Shown: in pieces, positions 20,936 to 30,984 of the stretch
Layout: each line of letters opens with the position of its first letter
Numbering within the stretch: the stretch's first letter is position 1
From: Conchocele bisecta
Lineage: Eukaryota; Mollusca; Bivalvia; Lucinida; Thyasiridae
DNA length: 64,000 nt
Direction: 5' to 3'
Assembly (NCBI GenBank): GCA_029237695.1
Contig: CM055265.1
Coordinates: forward strand, 73,075,912-73,139,911
Translations under genes and position numbers: made by a program
Notes under the pieces: model-generated
The model's database searches: none
Seen by the model: only the letters and a program-made list of their open reading frames with translations
Told to the model about the DNA's origin: nothing

Positions 20936-21173
20936 TGTGGCTGTGACTGAAGAAATGGGGCTTATGGGTTTTGCGATCTGTGTAGATCCAGATCAGCCTG
21001 TGCATCCGCACAGTCTGATCAGGATCTGCACTGTTGACCAGTCCATCAATGAAACACCCGCCATGCGTTTAACAAGCAAGATGGGCTGTTGTCAGGTTAC
21101 ATGAGTGGGCTATTTGAGCTACACTGGTCACCAATAAAATGCCATAAGCCCCATTTTGTCAGTCACGGCCACA
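20936..21173 (+). mobile_element. Family A MITE, complete reference copy
   Basis: About 238 bp. The ends TGTGGCTGTGACTGAAGAAA and GTCAGTCACGGCCACA are inverted for about 45 bp, including ATGGGGCTTATGG..CCATAAGCCCCAT. The middle carries GATCAGCCTGTGCATCCGCA and CAGTCTGATCAGGATCTGCA. Superfamily not determined because flanking duplications are unclear. Confidence 0.85.
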
Positions 21174-21232
21174 TATTTAAGCTTATCGACTAGAATAGAT
21201 AACCGTGTTACTTAATGAATCAAACCATGGGA

Positions 21233-21345
21233 TGTTGCGTTTACTGGGGTGTATACTACATTTGGTCTGTTTAAAGTGCGTGGAGTCCAATGGACTCCTC
21301 GCAAACTTTAAACAGACCAAATGTATTGTACACCTCAGTAAAAGT
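21233..21345. repeat. Palindrome, about 110 bp
   Basis: TTTACTGGGGTGTATACTAC faces GTACACCTCAGTAAA, and CATTTGGTCTGTTTAAAG faces CTTTAAACAGACCAAATG. The tip is GGAGTCCAATGGACTCC. Confidence 0.85.
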
Positions 21346-21360
21346 AACAGCCCATGATTG

Positions 21361-21590
21361 TATTGTCTCGCCCGCGAAAGCGGAAAGCGAGACTAAGGTT
21401 TTGCTTTTCCGGAGTCGTCGGAGTCGTCGGCGGCGGCGGCGGCGGCGGCGGTGGCGGCGGCGTCGTCATCATTCAATGTTAAATTTTCGTGTTACGGTCA
21501 TTACTTCAACACCTTATCAGCTACAGTCATCAAACGTTATACATGTACATACCATTACTATGATGTGTAGATGAATATAGGACTATTCTC
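21361..21590. repeat. GTCTCGCCCGCGAAAGCGGA repeat with (CGG)n
   Basis: Starts TTGTCTCGCCCGCGAAAGCG with a GCGAGAC counterpart, followed by a GTCGTCGG then CGG trinucleotide tract at 21412-21465. The arginine-run ORF here comes from the trinucleotide tract. Confidence 0.7.
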
Positions 21591-21599
21591 GGGGCCCCA

Positions 21600-21635
21600 T
21601 GGTCAAGGTCAATGCCCCAGGGTCAAGGTCAAGGC
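21600..21635 (+). promoter_or_regulatory. Two TCAAGGTCA motifs
   Basis: Exact TCAAGGTCA at 21603-21611 and 21623-21631. This is the monomeric nuclear receptor site bound by the FTZ-F1/SF-1 and ERR classes in animals. The match is visible; any function here is unproven because no gene lies nearby. Confidence 0.35.
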
Positions 21636-21829
21636 GGAACAAGGCGAGACATTTGATTCCGCGGAATTCTTTTTACTTATATTTACACTGCATTTTCTGA
21701 TAGTTTCAAAAATATATATGTCTATTTACGGCACGTAAATGATTTTGAATCCTAATCAGACACGTGTTATCAAATCAGGAGAAATGTTCACCACAAATGC
21801 AACAAACCCTATTTCTCACATTTCAGAAT

Positions 21830-22275
21830 ATAAAATGGTCAAAAATGCCACAAGCCCCATTTCTCCAGCCACATATCGGGGTATAGGCAGTCCATACATG
21901 CTACAAGTCACGTATCAGAATTTAGACTGTCTACAGTGGGGTCAGCGTGTAAGTGCACACACGAACGAACACGACAGGTTGGAACCAACCTGTCGTGTTC
22001 GTTCGGGGTCAGTTGTAAGTGCACACACGAACGAACACGACAGGTTGGAACCAACCTGTCGTGTTCGTTCGTGTGTGCACTTACACGCTGACCCCACTGT
22101 ATGCATGTCTTAGGCGGTACATGCTCATTCACGTATCAGAGACATATCATACTATACAAATCATTGCACATATCAAGATTTAGACCGTCCACAAATTCCA
22201 GTATTTCCCCAGCCACTGACCAGGCTCTAGACTGTCCACAAACACCACACGCCCTATTTCCCCAGCCACCGTGCC
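21830..22275. repeat. Degenerate tandem derived from the A right end
   Basis: Blocks reading TTTAGAC.GTC.AC and TATTTCCCCAGCCAC recur at roughly 60-75 bp, for example near 22175-22215 and 22225-22270. They resemble decayed right ends of family A (CCATTTCTCCAGCCACAT at about 21860). Element P interrupts the array. Confidence 0.5.
21934..22099. mobile_element. Element P, TA-flanked palindrome with internal duplication
   Basis: TA at 21932-21933 and 22100-22101 flanks CAGTGGGGTCAGCGTGTAAG and its exact reverse at the right end. Inside, the hairpin CACGACAGGTTGGAACCAAC..TGTCG occurs twice in tandem (about 21972-22005 and 22036-22069). CAGT..ACTG ends with TA suggest Tc1/mariner or pogo. Confidence 0.88.
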
Positions 22276-22468
22276 AGGTACGGTAAGCTTCCTATAATAC
22301 GTCCGGTATAAATTGACGGAATTAGACGACCTGAATATAACATCATCTATTGTTCCACGGACATTCACCTGCTAGTGTATGGGCCCGGCTATTGTAGTAT
22401 CGTTCTTATGGTATCGCCGTATTTCGCCAATTTTTATTTTTTTAATAAGTCAGATTTTCCGTAAATGT

Positions 22469-22930
22469 ACGGAGCCCCGCAGGGGACATGGATTTTGTTT
22501 AATTAATTCGTTCCCACGAAATAACAATTCGTTCCCTCAATTTAACAATTCGTTCCCTCGAATTATTCCCTCAATTTAACAATTCGTTCCCTCGAATTAA
22601 CAATTCGCTCCCACGAAATAACAATTCGTTCCCACGATTTAACAATTAGTTCCCTCGAATTAACATTTCGTTCCCACGAAAAGACAATTTTTTCCCTCAA
22701 TTTAACAATTCTTTCGTTCCCACGATATAACAATGTCAATTCGAGGGAACGAATTGTTATATCGTGAGAACGAATTGTTATATCGTGGGAACGAATTGTC
22801 AAATTGAGGGAACGAATTGTTAATTCGTGGGAACGAATTGTTAATTTGAGGGAACGAATTGTTATTTCGTGGGAACGAATTGTTATTGTTATTTCGTAGA
22901 CGGAATTAATAAAAAAGAATTCTACGTCCC
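22469..22930. mobile_element. Family O: inverted arrays of AACAATTCGTTCCC units
   Basis: The left terminus ACGGAGCCCCGCAGGGGACA matches in reverse the end at 695-779. The left arm repeats AACAATTCGTTCCCTCGAAT at about 19-20 bp; the right arm (22736-22890) repeats its reverse, AACGAATTGTTAATTCG. It could form a very long repetitive hairpin. A family D copy replaces the right terminus. Confidence 0.8.
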
Positions 22931-22940
22931 CTACGCATCT

Positions 22941-23183
22941 GGGGGCCGTTTCACTAAACTTCGTACGACTAAAATGTTCGTAAGTGCAAACTTATGATAG
23001 TCTGTAAATTTCACATTAACAATGTTTTCTTGTAAACAATTATTGGATGTACATTTATTGAGCATAGGCTGCATATGCAGCCTATGCTCAATGAATGTAA
23101 ATCCATCTATTGAAATTTACAGACGATCCTAAATTTGCACTTACGAACATTTTAGTCATACAAAGTTTAGTGAAACGGGCCCC
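22941..23183. mobile_element. Family D hairpin MITE, reference copy
   Basis: Best-preserved copy, 243 bp: GGGGGCCGTTTCACTAAACT to AGTGAAACGGGCCC. The arms pair almost without mismatch around GGCTGCATATGCAGCC. Other copies: 18651, 19948, 24004, 25034, 32298, 35564, 48252, 51436. No consistent target duplication seen. Confidence 0.92.
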
Positions 23184-23428
23184 TGTACGTTACAATTATA
23201 ACCAGATATATGCATGCATGTCTCTTGGAATTAACAAGACAACATCAGGAGATGCAAGATCATCGCCGAACATGACTACTAGAAAATAATACATTGCCAG
23301 AGCGGTTGTATTGTACGTTTTCGTTTACATCACGGACTGTGCCAGCATTGTCGTCTTACACGTTGGGTATAGTACTTCATGCGCACTTTCCCCTGTTTTT
23401 AGCCCCGTTTCCAGCTACAGTTTCTTAA

Positions 23429-23579
23429 AGGTATATGCCCACCCAGTAGGTTACACGTAAAATAAATATTACTATACCTTATAGCGGGCACTTGTAATTT
23501 GTAGAACTGGTGGAATACACTTATGAACTTATTTAATTCCTATAAAGAACATTTGTGACTACGGAATGGGCATGTACCT
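23429..23579. mobile_element. Family F, 151-bp deletion copy
   Basis: Between TTAA 23425-23428 and 23580-23583. It keeps both ends (AGGTATATGCCCACCC, GGGCATGTACCT) and the AGCGGGCACTTGTAATTTGT segment but lacks most of the interior. Confidence 0.85.
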
Positions 23580-23615
23580 TTAAATATCAAATACCTGGGA
23601 AATTGTATGCGTTAA

Positions 23616-24003
23616 AGGTACATGCCCACTAAGTTGGTTATAATATAGGGAGACAGATAGTTTTGAATATTCCGCAGATATGACGTTTTCTGGCAAAAAA
23701 AAACATTCATTCACCATTACCCCACGCATTGATTGGCATTATTATGCATTTCATATCAGACGTAAATTTCCATACTGATGTCAGGGGCTATAACCGTGTT
23801 TCCTTAAAATGTTAACGGAAATTACTATTTATTCTCTGTATTTATTTGTTTATGTGCAATGATCATACTTTATTATCTCACGTGAAGCATGTAATTAGTA
23901 TAACTAAGTAAAACATACCATTCCTCATAGGTATATGAAAATAGCCTCATACCACCGCATGTCACTATCAGTAAAATAACTATTAATACATGAGTATATC
24001 ATT
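23616..24003. mobile_element. Family F, right end lost to D
   Basis: TTAA at 23612-23615 then AGGTACATGCCCACT. It runs through CCCCACGCATTGATTGGCAT and GTTAACGGAAATTACTATTT to TCACTATCAGTAAAATAA, where the family D arm begins. Confidence 0.8.
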
Positions 24004-24308
24004 TATGCAGCCTCCAATTATTGTTTATAAGTAAACATTATAAATGTGAAAATCATAATTTTGAACTTACGAACATTTTCGTAAGTTAAAATGTTCGTAA
24101 GTTAAAATTTAAGATCGTCTGTAAATTTCAATTTATGGATTGACATTTATTGAGCATAGGCTGCATATGCAGCCTATGCTCAATAAATAATGTAAATCCA
24201 ATAATTATTTACAAGAATTTGAAAACATTGTTAATGTGAAATTCACAGACAATCATAATTTTGAACTTACGAACATTTTAGTCGTACGAAGTTTAGTGAA
24301 ACGGCCCC
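24004..24308. mobile_element. Family D, rearranged copy
   Basis: A partial arm (24004-24100) precedes a full hairpin centre (GGCTGCATATGCAGCC about 24160) and the right end GTTTAGTGAAACGGCCCC. An extra inversion around ACGAACATTTTCGTAAGT (24069-24087) replaces the left terminus. Confidence 0.75.
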
Positions 24309-24649
24309 AGGTGCGCGTGACGTACAATACCCACCGTTTCTTAGTCTATGACACAACCGCCAGAGTCTCATGAAACCTGACATCACAGTAAGAATTTCAC
24401 AGCTTGGCCATTTATGTCGTGTTGCGTGCGGAGAGGTGCGTGACAGCTACGAGGAAATAGTTAGAAAGAACCGGAATAATTTCGTTTAGTGACAAAATTA
24501 TCGGTTGCACAAATAATATGTAACACGTTATATCAGGTAGCTCGTTATGCATTCACCGAATAGACACTGAATGATAATGTTGTATCATTCGTCGACTGGA
24601 TACGCTTATCCGAATCACCACTACTTTCTCATGACGTAACATTGGTCGT

Positions 24650-24725
24650 GTGGGTGGCAGGTGGGAGTATGTGATGGGTAATTTAACGATCTGGGTTCAT
24701 GATCAGCGGATTTCCGACTGGAGAC
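24650..24725 (+). repeat. Family W fragment
   Basis: Second copy of the 4178-4260 sequence (GGGTGGCAGGTGGGAGTATG, GGTAATTTAACGATC). Its right edge meets family E. Confidence 0.6.
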
Positions 24726-25033
24726 CAGTAGCCTATTTCACCAATATTGCAAAGTATACTTTCCTAGCAAAGTATACTTTGAGGGAGAAATTTTCAATTT
24801 TAGGATAAATTTATTAATTTTTATTATACTGAATTTATTACATTATCACAGCCATTTTGGCTGTGATAATGTAATACATTCAGTATAATAATTCTGCATA
24901 GTTTTAATCATCAAATATATGCAATCATTAGTTCTGTATGAAATAATGCATTTCGGAAAAATCAATGATTAATCCCTCAAAGTATACTTTACTAGATAAG
25001 TATACTTTGCAACATTGGTGAAATAGGCTACTG
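24726..25033. mobile_element. Family E MITE, complete reference copy
   Basis: The ends CAGTAGCCTATTTCACCAAT and TTGGTGAAATAGGCTACTG pair. The inner hairpin is formed by TATACTGAATTTATTACATT and its reverse, around CAGCCATTTTGGCTG. It directly abuts the following D copy. Confidence 0.9.
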
Positions 25034-25240
25034 GAGCCCGTTTCACTAAACTTCGTTCGACTAAAATGATCGTAAGCGCAAATTTAGGATCGTCTGGAAA
25101 TTTCAATTGATGGATTTACATTTATTGAGCATAGGCTGCAGCCTATGCTCAATAAATGGAAATCCAATAAGTGTTTACAAGAAAACATTGTTAATGTGAT
25201 ATTTACATAATTTTCCACTTACAAACATTTTAGTCTTACG
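25034..25240. mobile_element. Family D, right end truncated
   Basis: Left end GAGCCCGTTTCACTAAACT and apex AGGCTGCAGCCT are present. The right arm stops at TTTAGTCTTACG, where another GCCCGTTTCACTAACGAACT sequence begins (25241-25320, a short related hairpin ending AGTCCGTTTCAC). Confidence 0.8.
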
Positions 25241-25319
25241 GCCCGTTTCACTAACGAACTAAGCAAGTACTGTTGTCATAAGTGATAACTTAAATCCGGA
25301 GTACGTGCTTAGTCCGTTT

Positions 25320-25414
25320 CACAACATGCTTTGCTGTCAAACCATGTTTTTTTTATAGAGGCAAGATATAAAAGCAACAGCAGACGACAATTGTTGTGTG
25401 TAGTTGTCTAAGGG
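25320..25414 (+). mobile_element. Family C right half
   Basis: GCTGTCAAACCATGTTTTT, CAGCAGACGACAATTGTTGT and CTAAGGG, followed by TTAA at 25415-25418. The left half is missing. Confidence 0.75.
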
Positions 25415-25639
25415 TTAACGCCTAAATTTCAGATGATTCAGAAAACCACACCATTCACATATAGTGGTAAAATACTAGATATGTGGCCTGTCGGCACACG
25501 AATGCCCTCGTTGACAGCCAAAGAAAACGAGGCACATTTGAAAACACAGAGAGCCAGAGGAGCGCGGATTTGTCACAGTATGAAAGCAGACCATCGGAGA
25601 AATGCATGTGTGAAACATCAACATGATCAAGCAGATCCA

Positions 25640-25768
25640 TGCAAATGAAAATTTGTCAGCTTTTGACTTTATTAAAAAATATTGTAAAGTTTGTAAACGT
25701 ATTTAATGAAATTACGCAGATGTCCGAAGGTATAAAATCACATGGCGTGTCCATTATATGTTCCACGA
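25640..25768 (+). mobile_element. Family N right half
   Basis: TTTGTCAGCTTTTGACTTTA, GTAAACGTATTTAATGAAAT and AAAATCACATGGCGTGTCCA are right-arm sequences of family N. The upstream 71-codon ORF (25433-25648) has no recognisable domain. Confidence 0.65.
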
Positions 25769-25985
25769 ATCATTCGACGCATCGTCGTCACATGCCACCA
25801 TTATCATGGACAGCAGCGCCACCAACTGTTCGATTCAACAAAATGGTTTTTCAGGGACTCGGTTGATATGTGATTAAATGGGAACGCATATGACCCTCAG
25901 TATGCGTCTTTAAGCTGTGGGTTCATATTGCATAGTTGTGGCTGTGGCTGGATAAATACAGGTTATGTTATTATTGACTAATGTA

Positions 25986-26391
25986 CAAGGTGCATGAGCA
26001 CGTGGTTACAACAACAACAACGCCGCCCTCTCCAAAGTAAGTATTATTTGATATGTTCTTTAATATGCAACGGATTTTGATGAAATATGGCGCAGCAAAC
26101 GCGTCTTCATGAGCTGCATTTGGTGGGATAGGGAGTTTGGCACAGACTTGCGAAGAATCGATTTCCGTGTCGGAGACACGGAAATCGATTCTCCGACACG
26201 GAAATCGATTCTTCGCAAAAACGACATAAGTTTGGGAGAAAATACAGAGACCACCAAATGCAGCTTAACAAGACGCGTTTGATGCGCCATATGTCATCAA
26301 AATCCGTTACGGAATAAGGACACTATAAAAGAATACGTACTTTGAATCGGTACTTGTTGTTGTTGTTAGTACCACGTGATCATACACGTTG
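25986..26391. mobile_element. Family J hairpin MITE, copy 2
   Basis: ATGTA is duplicated exactly at 25981-25985 and 26392-26396. The ends are CAAGGTGCATGAGCACGTGG and CACGTGATCATACACGTTG. The apex (26155-26217) holds an extra tandem copy of GACACGGAAATCGATTCT compared with copy 1. Confidence 0.9.
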
Positions 26392-26459
26392 ATGTAGCTC
26401 CTGATTAAATCGCAGACATTTGAGGCAAACTAACGATCTATGTTCTGCTTAGAAACATG

Positions 26460-26588
26460 GCGGGTGTTTTCATTGGTGTAATGGTGATCAGTGCAAATCC
26501 TGATCAGACTGTGCGCGGATGCACAGTCAGAGCAGGAACTACACTGGTCACAAAATTCATCAGCACTATTTCTCCAGTCACAGCCACA
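26460..26588 (-). mobile_element. Family A, one end missing
   Basis: GTGATCAGTGCAAATCCTGA, GATGCACAGTCAGAGCAGGA and CTCCAGTCACAGCCACA are present; the left inverted end is absent. Confidence 0.65.
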
Positions 26589-26751
26589 TATATTTTGCAT
26601 CATGAACATACATTATAATTGGATACAAATGACGGTGAAAACTATCAAAATCAAACATGCTATTTTTGTTCGTCTCCTGTTTATAGAAAGTTTAATAATA
26701 ATAATTTAAAATAAATCGCGAAACATACATTGTAAATGTTTTTTATACCCA

Positions 26752-27160
26752 GAACAGTTAAAGGAAACACATAAGGGTATATTGTGTCACTATTCCACCA
26801 GTTCTAAAAATTACGAGTGTGCTGTTAGTGACTCGCGGTGGTATCAGGATATTTTCATATGCAAATGAGGCATGGTATTTTTTTTAATTACTTATGCTAA
26901 TTAAAAGCGTCACCTGAAAAAATAATATTTTCGACAGATCATAGAGTATGATCATTGCACATTAAAAAAAATAAATAAAGAGAAGAAATAGTAATAGCGC
27001 CTCAGTATGGAAATGTATGTCTGATATAAAATGTATAATAATGCCAAGCAATACGTGGGGTAATGGTAAATGAGTGTTTATTTTGCCAGAAAATGTATCA
27101 GATGATGTCCCAGATATAATGAACAGTGTGTGCCTACTGAGTGGGCCTTTAAATGTACCT
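26752..27160. mobile_element. Family F, left end decayed
   Basis: ATTCCACCAGTTCTAAAAAT, TTTTCGACAGATCATAGAGT and CAATACGTGGGGTAATGG are family F blocks in one order. The right end CTACTGAGTGGGCC..TGTACCT is followed by TTAA at 27161-27164. Confidence 0.75.
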
Positions 27161-27370
27161 TTAAATCGTCCTCGTTACCATCATGGAAATAGGGTGACAC
27201 AAATCCTGCTTTATCTGTGTCTACATCGGATGCAAATTTCCAGTGATATGTCCCGGCTATCTATGTTCCATTAATTGCCAATCAGCTCCAGAAACTCGGT
27301 TCACAAAGCAATATCAGGGAAGCAATTTTAATTGGTTTCATCAGCGATTCAAGATACAAGTTTACTTGAT

Positions 27371-27610
27371 GATGGTCACTGGAGAAGTTGAGCGTTTGGG
27401 ATTTGTGGCCAGTGTAGATCCAAACAAATAGCACACACCTGTAGCCTTTATCGATATGTACTGTTTGTTTTTGAATCACGACTTGTGTTTCATCTGATTG
27501 ATGGAATGGCGAACATTGAAGATCCTGATCTGACTGTGCAGAAGCATAGGCTGATCTGAATATTCACTGGTCGCAAAACGCCTAAGCCCCATTACTCCAT
27601 TCACAGCTGT
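27371..27610 (-). mobile_element. Family A, full length, diverged
   Basis: From GGTCACTGGAGAAGTTGAGC to CCATTACTCCATTCACAGCT. The centre reads TGTGTTTCATCTGATTGATG and GAAGATCCTGATCTGACTGT. Confidence 0.7.
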
Positions 27611-27661
27611 TGTAGGAGGTTAATATATAGGCTATTATTACCCACTTAGGACATACAATAG

Positions 27662-28019
27662 TATAATTCCAGCACAAAAATATTTACACAATTCCTTAAC
27701 ATTTGATTGGTCCGTAGCATGTCTCTGTCCAAAATTTATATCCCAGTAAACTCCATGCCGAACTACTTTCCGTAACAGTGAGGCGCAGTTAAAATAATTC
27801 TTAAGAAAACGGAAAATAAACACATTTTCTTGATGAATTTATTTCAAATGCTGGAATTATAAGATATGAATGGCATTTTTGTTGAATTTATCGGAGATAT
27901 AAACTTGGAAAAGTCACGGGAATACTGGACGAGGCCTTCCGGCCTTCGTCCAGTATTCCCGCGACTTTTCCAAGTTTATACCCCGATAAATTCCACAAAA
28001 AGGCCATTCATTCCTATAA
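27662..28019 (-). mobile_element. Family L element, reverse orientation
   Basis: Complete copy from TATAATTCCAGCACAAAAAT to CCATTCATTCCTATA. Hairpin apex GAGGCCTTCCGGCCTTCGTC. Confidence 0.9.
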
Positions 28020-28021
28020 TA

Positions 28022-28322
28022 CAGTTATTTCATGGGCATTCGAGGAACAGTTACAACTATTGCCCCGAGGTGCTGTCGACGACCCGAGGTACTATTGTCC
28101 AGAGGCCGAAGACAAACCAGAAGTCCCGGTTTCGAGTCCCGTGCCATTGTACACCTTTCTCGCGCTGTGACATTTGCAGCCCATCTGTGGACAATGAAGT
28201 GACCAAGTGATTGGACCAAGATGTTGATCTCTGCTCATAAAATCAGGAATTCGGGGACATTCTGGCGGGGAAGTATATCACGGTATATATGCAACTCACG
28301 ATGGGCAGTGGGTGTATGGAAG
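28022..28322. repeat. Family Q fragment and a B-box-like sequence
   Basis: Bases 28022-28100 match the left arm of family Q. Bases 28128-28140 (GGTTTCGAGTCCC) resemble the internal B box of tRNA-derived promoters. No A box or tRNA fold lies at the right distance, so a SINE is only possible. Confidence 0.35.
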
Positions 28323-28689
28323 AAATTCCATCAAATAATGATTTTATTGCGTAAAAACAATTTTCCTATGGGAGTTTAACATGGGGGCTAAAAAAAAATT
28401 CAAATCTAACTTTTGTTTTCTTAGTTACATCATTTTCAAGCTATCTAGCCAGGTTTCGGAGTCAATTTCCAAAATATTTCGTTTTTTTACTCCTCCCCAC
28501 CTCTTTTCCTCCATGTTAAATTCCCATAGGAAAATCAATATTTGATGGAATTTCATCAAACAATTTTTTTTGGGGAGAGTGACTTTTTTTGTTATTGGTG
28601 AAAAAGTACTTACATTTAAATATTTTTTAGATTTAATGTGTTTAATAGCCAAAAGTTCGTCGGCAGAAAAACGTGGAACAGACAGTAGT
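28323..28689. mobile_element. Family M, copy 2
   Basis: TTTTCCTATGGGAGTTTAAC faces AATTCCCATAGGAAAAT. The end GATTTAATGTGTTTAATAGC and the flank GTCGGCAGAAAAACGTGGAA are identical in type to M copy 1, so that flank belongs to the element. Confidence 0.7.
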
Positions 28690-28802
28690 TCATATTAGCT
28701 TATATTGTGGAATCCAAGAATAGTGGATTGCTCATTCCATCGCCACGGCACCAGTTCACCAAACGCTTGTGGAATCCTGTTCATGATTTCCTTTACCCAG
28801 AT

Positions 28803-29033
28803 ATGTGGCTGTGACTGGAGAAATGGGGCTTGGCGACCAGTGTAGATCCAGATCAGACTGTGCATCCGCACAGTCTGATCAGGATCTGCACCGTTCGACA
28901 TGACATCAATGGGACACCGGGCATGCTTCTGACAAGCAATACAGATCATTATCAGGCTACATGGGTGTGATATTGATTACTAGCTACACTGGTCACTAAT
29001 CACATGTGTCCCATTTCTCCAATCACAGACACA
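28803..29033 (+). mobile_element. Family A, full length
   Basis: ATGTGGCTGTGACTGGAGAA to CCAATCACAGACACA. A short deletion removes TTATGGGTTT near the left end. A family N copy follows within about 10 bp. Confidence 0.85.
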
Positions 29034-29041
29034 TATAAGAT

Positions 29042-29287
29042 CAGCCATGTGATTTTGTACCTAAGAAGATCTTATGAATTTTTTTTACAAAATGTATTAT
29101 ATTTTCCGTAGATGGTGTCAAAAGTTGACGAAATGTTCAGAGCAAATGCGGATTTCTATTCCGCATTTGCTCTGAACATTTCGTCAACATTCGACGTCGT
29201 TTACAGAAAATATCACAGTTTCTGCAAATAGTTTTCATGAGAAATCGCACATCTTCTGAGGTACACAATCACATGGCTGGTCTCATA
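29042..29287. mobile_element. Family N hairpin MITE
   Basis: GCCATGTGATTTTGTACC pairs with GGTACACAATCACATGGC. The apex AAATGCGGATTTCTATTCCG extends a perfect inner hairpin formed by GACGAAATGTTCAGAGCAAA and its reverse. Confidence 0.85.
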
Positions 29288-29440
29288 TGCGGCTTTCATT
29301 CATAACAAATCATGGAGTAAACATAACTAGCGAGACTAACAGTGATAACTGCCTTCATCATAACGAACATAACTATTGGATGTGAAGTACGACAGGTAAG
29401 AATTGACAGCAGATGCGCACAGGAAAGGACCGTCTCTATT

Positions 29441-29690
29441 CTCGTCCTCTAATCACTGTCCGTTCTCTCCCCCATCACTATCCTTCTCTCCCCCATCACT
29501 GTCCCTTTTCTCCTATTCTTTCCCCCATCACGATCCCTTTTCTCCCCCTTCTTTCCCATTCACTCTCCCTCCTACCCCTTCTCTCCACCGTCTTCCCCCT
29601 TCACTTTCCCTCACCCCTTCACTCTTCTTCTCCCCCTTCACTCTCCCTCTCCACTTCACTCTCTCTCCCCATTCACTATCCATCTCACTC

Positions 29691-29760
<70 letters not shown>

Positions 29761-29945
29761 GTTTCCCTTTCATACTCCTTCTCCCATACAATCTCACTCT
29801 CGCTTTCCCTATCAGTCTCTCTCCCTTTCTCTGCATTTCCCCTTCACTCTTCCTCTCCACCTTCACTCTCACACTCCTCTATCTCATACTCCCTCTCCCT
29901 CTCACCACCTCTGTATATTATCCCACTTTCACCCTCACCCAAGCG
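29441..29945 (+). repeat. Polypyrimidine tract with (CT)n core
   Basis: About 500 bases of C and T with few purines, including an uninterrupted (CT)n run at roughly 29692-29758. Open in several frames (183 and 192 codons), but only as Ser/Leu/Pro low complexity. Such mirror-rich tracts can adopt H-DNA in principle. Confidence 0.95.
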
Positions 29946-30148
29946 TCGATGTGAGAAGGATTTCCTTACGCCCGCGTTATCCACACGGTAGGCAATACTA
30001 GTATGTGTTTACTTTATATTGTATATATTGTATAATTTTTCGACCAATGTAATCTTTTAGCTGCCATTAGTACCCAAATACCAAAATGCGACGCCAACAA
30101 CCTATTGGCTTAATCAAGGATTTAGGATGTAATATGTCTCTGGCTTAA

Positions 30149-30386
30149 TTCTTAGAATGCGGGAAGCATAAGTTGTCTTCTGTTGTTGTTTTATAGTTTG
30201 TCTTTTTTCTCGATGAAACATGATTTGCCAGCACTTTAAAATCATTTCCATTGGAAATGATTTTAAAGTGCTGGCAAATCATGTTTTGGAAATGATTCGA
30301 AAGTATTGTCAAATCATGTGTCTGATAAGAAAAATGGAACATAAAAAATAAACAGTACACGACTTTTAATTCAGCATTGTAAGGCC
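30149..30386. mobile_element. Family C hairpin MITE
   Basis: TTAA at 30145-30148 precedes TTCTTAGAATGCGGG. The core AGCACTTTAAAATCATTTCC is exactly inverted around CATTGG. The right end TTCAGCATTGTAAGG lacks the final TTAA. Confidence 0.8.
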
Positions 30387-30414
30387 TCCCAGCGGATCCG
30401 GTACCAGACATTAT

Positions 30415-30635
30415 TTGTGGCTGTGACTGGAGAAATGTGGCTTATGGGATTTGTGACCAATGTAGCTCCTGATCAAATAGCACGATCTGTACTGTTTGTT
30501 GGATGGATGACGGGTGTTTCCTTGATGGAATAGCGAACATTGCAGAGCCTGATCAGACTCTGCGGATGCACATGCTGATTTAGATCTACACTGGTCGCAA
30601 AACCAATAATCCCCATTTCTTCAGTTGCAGTCACA
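30415..30635 (-). mobile_element. Family A in a compound block
   Basis: TTGTGGCTGTGACTGGAGAA to CTTCAGTTGCAGTCACATTT. The linker to 30770 (with TTTTGTTTGCGAC) and the B piece beyond it repeat, inverted, the block 1039-1447. Confidence 0.8.
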
Positions 30636-30771
30636 TTTATACAAACAAATATAGAAATGACGAATACCAAACATTCACAAAATGTCAGCAGAATGGGAAA
30701 GTAAATGCTGTGACATTTTGTTTGCGACGGTCCTACTATACATAACTATATTTACATAATAAAATACATTG

Positions 30772-30882
30772 GAACACCGCTAAACCGGACACTCGTGAAT
30801 ATATGGATGTTTAACTTAGATGTGTTTCACTGTTATGTATCTCTGCTTACACTGTATTTTCATGATTTACAGTGGAACTTCT
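30772..30882 (-). mobile_element. Family B long subfamily, part of compound block
   Basis: GGAACACCGCTAAACCGGAC, then ATGTTTAACTTAGATGTGTT and a final TTTACAGTGG. It is the reverse counterpart of 1070-1222. Confidence 0.65.
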
Positions 30883-30907
30883 CCAAACGGGACACCCTGG
30901 GGACCTA

Positions 30908-30977
30908 CAGTAGAACCTCTCCAAACCGGACACCCTGGGGACCGCCCAGGGTGTCCGGTTTTGGAGAGGTTCTACTG
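30908..30977. mobile_element. Minimal family B element, 70 bp
   Basis: TA duplicated at 30906-30907 and 30978-30979. CAGTAGAACCTCTCCAAACC and its reverse meet at CCCTGGGGACCGCCCAGGG. It lies inside another B end (CAGTGGAACTTCTCCAAACG at 30872). Confidence 0.9.
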
Positions 30978-30984
30978 TAGTTAA

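Noticed and set aside
21412..21465. Arginine-rich protein domain
   Set aside because: Produced by the CGG trinucleotide tract.
28128..28140. tRNA-derived SINE based on GGTTTCGAGTCCC
   Set aside because: No A box, no tRNA fold and no flanking duplication were found; kept only as a low-confidence note.
29403..29991. 183- and 192-codon ORFs rich in Ser, Leu, Pro
   Set aside because: Open only because the pyrimidine tract contains no stop codons.
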